A DNA stretch of 6,546 bases, from NCBI GenBank assembly GCA_021791615.1, contig JAJYWG010000204.1, positions 1 to 6,546 on the forward strand, written 5' to 3'. The first letter of the stretch is position 1. Each line of letters begins with the position of its first letter. Made by a program: the position numbers and the translations under genes. Shown one piece after another: positions 6,244 to 6,546 of the stretch. This stretch comes from Actinomycetes bacterium. Its GTDB lineage: Bacteria > Actinomycetota > Acidimicrobiia > Acidimicrobiales > RAAP-2. The notes below the pieces were generated by a model, which was not told the DNA's origin, ran no database searches, and was given only the letters and a program-made list of their open reading frames with translations.

Positions 6244-6267
6244 GGGGGAGCAGTTGGGGGAGCAGTT
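6244..6267. repeat. Perfect 12-bp tandem duplication
   Basis: GGGGGAGCAGTT occurs twice head to tail (6244-6255 and 6256-6267). It lies in the noncoding integrase upstream region between the direct repeats and the tRNA scar, where arm-type integrase sites are expected. It could equally be a replication-slippage duplication. Confidence 0.55.
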
Positions 6268-6300
6268 CGTGCCGTATATGGTCTCACCCCGACCACCACC

Positions 6301-6322
6301 GGTCAGATACTAGCAGGTCAGA
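6301..6322. repeat. Short GGTCAGA direct repeats
   Basis: GGTCAGA occurs at 6301-6307 and 6316-6322, 15 bp apart, and again at 6373-6379 inside the tRNA scar. The 6316 and 6373 copies extend to GGTCAGAGG. The motif is short, so recombinase binding is only a suggestion from position. Confidence 0.3.
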
Positions 6323-6354
6323 GGGTCACGGTGTGCGCCGGTGTATGCCGTGGG

Positions 6355-6403
6355 CCTGCATGACGCGCAAGGGGTCAGAGGTTCGAGTCCTCTACGGCCC
6401 ACC
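6355..6403 (+). other. Attachment-site scar: 3' half of tRNA-Val(GAC)
   Basis: The segment fits canonical tRNA numbering from position 27 on. The anticodon stem is CCTGC (6355-6359) with GCAAG (6367-6371), four of five pairs, and the loop ATGACGC has U33 and anticodon GAC (6362-6364). A five-base variable loop GGGTC (6372-6376) follows, then T-stem AGAGG/CCTCT enclosing TTCGAGT (6382-6388), the 3' acceptor strand ACGGCCC (6394-6400), discriminator A6401 and CC. Upstream bases do not supply the GGGCCGT acceptor strand or a D-arm, so no complete tRNA exists here. A tRNA 3' half about 210 bases from an integrase start is the classic mark of integration into a tRNA gene. The polarity puts element DNA on the left and the tRNA's former downstream flank on the right. 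Confidence 0.8.
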
Positions 6404-6443
6404 GCAAAAGTCCTGTTCAGGGCACTCTTTGGCGTCACCCCTT

Positions 6444-6545
6444 TTATTCGCCGGACCTTCGCATCCCGCGAGTATCCCGCGACCGTAGCCGTGCCGCGAC
6501 GAGGCGCGCCGCGTTCCGGTCCGCGCCCTCGGTGGTGCGCGCGTA
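6444..6545 (-). CDS. C-terminal end of an unidentified gene, possibly a second tyrosine recombinase (partial)
   Basis: The minus-strand frame entering from the right edge is open for 33 codons and stops with TAA at 6446-6444. The first 17 codons all end in G or C, and looser codon use follows in the last part, as in a real gene tail. It begins 'YARTTEGADRNAARLVAARL', resembling the stretch from the nucleophilic tyrosine to the C-terminus of many actinobacterial phage integrases ('YAHxTxxxDxxAA'). Thirty-three residues are too few for a firm family call. If correct, a second integrase gene ends 41 bases from the tRNA scar. The opposite strand is also open here, but shows no family likeness. 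Confidence 0.4.
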   Translation of the reverse strand, partial: YARTTEGADRNAARLVAARLRSRDTRGMRRSGE

Positions 6546-6546
6546 G

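Noticed and set aside
6172..6267. CRISPR-like array
   Set aside because: There are only two copies of each repeat, with unequal and overlapping dyads and no regular spacers.
6329..6403. Complete tRNA gene
   Set aside because: Only positions 27 onward fit. The bases where the 5' acceptor strand and D-arm should be do not pair (CGGTGTG against ACGGCCC).
6195..6488. 97-codon plus-strand frame across the attachment region
   Set aside because: It starts with TTG, runs through noncoding repeats and the tRNA scar, and has no recognisable product.
6483..6546. Plus-strand frame ending in TAG at the window edge
   Set aside because: It is open only because of high GC. The opposite frame has a product with a plausible integrase-like ending and uniform G/C third positions over 17 codons.

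Overview
The window is GC-rich throughout (third codon positions in the genes are mostly G or C), uses GTG as well as ATG starts, and carries a tRNA remnant without an encoded complete CCA. Together with the IS21-type transposase and the DUF929-type protein, this points to an actinobacterium (Actinomycetota). I cannot assign a genus.

Layout, left to right. (1) 1-1316, minus strand: the start-side end of an IS21-family insertion sequence. It has three terminal repeats at 1233-1310, an istA transposase gene starting at 1160 and running off the left edge, and a leader hairpin that pairs with the istA ribosome binding site. istA keeps its DDE residues but seems to lack about 38 residues of its C-terminal beta-barrel. 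(2) 1317-1426: short upstream region of the next operon. (3) 1427-4693, plus strand: a tight three-gene operon. An ECF sigma factor gene overlaps the start of a gene for a single-pass membrane protein whose outer domain is a cysteine-rich, Asp-box repeat propeller. After 13 bases comes a membrane-anchored, thioredoxin-like DUF929-type protein with a CPFC motif. (4) 4694-4973: convergent intergenic stretch with a perfect 14-bp palindrome and several hairpins, no gene. (5) 4974-6140, minus strand: a complete tyrosine recombinase (integrase). (6) 6141-6354: integrase upstream region full of short direct, tandem and inverted repeats. (7) 6355-6403: the 3' half of a tRNA-Val(GAC) gene without its 5' half, best read as an attachment-site scar. 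(8) 6444-6545, minus strand: the C-terminal end of another gene, possibly a second tyrosine recombinase.

Working model. The right half is one end of an integrative element that recombines at the 3' end of a tRNA-Val gene. The intact tRNA should lie at the element's other end, outside the window. The central operon looks like an envelope-sensing unit. The propeller protein would hold the sigma factor through its cytoplasmic N-terminus and sense something outside. All 16 of its cysteines are extracytoplasmic, seven pairs have the same C-x5-C spacing, and the neighbouring thioredoxin-like protein could make or break those disulfides. This last link is inference. Whether the operon is cargo of the element or belongs to the chromosome cannot be decided from this window.
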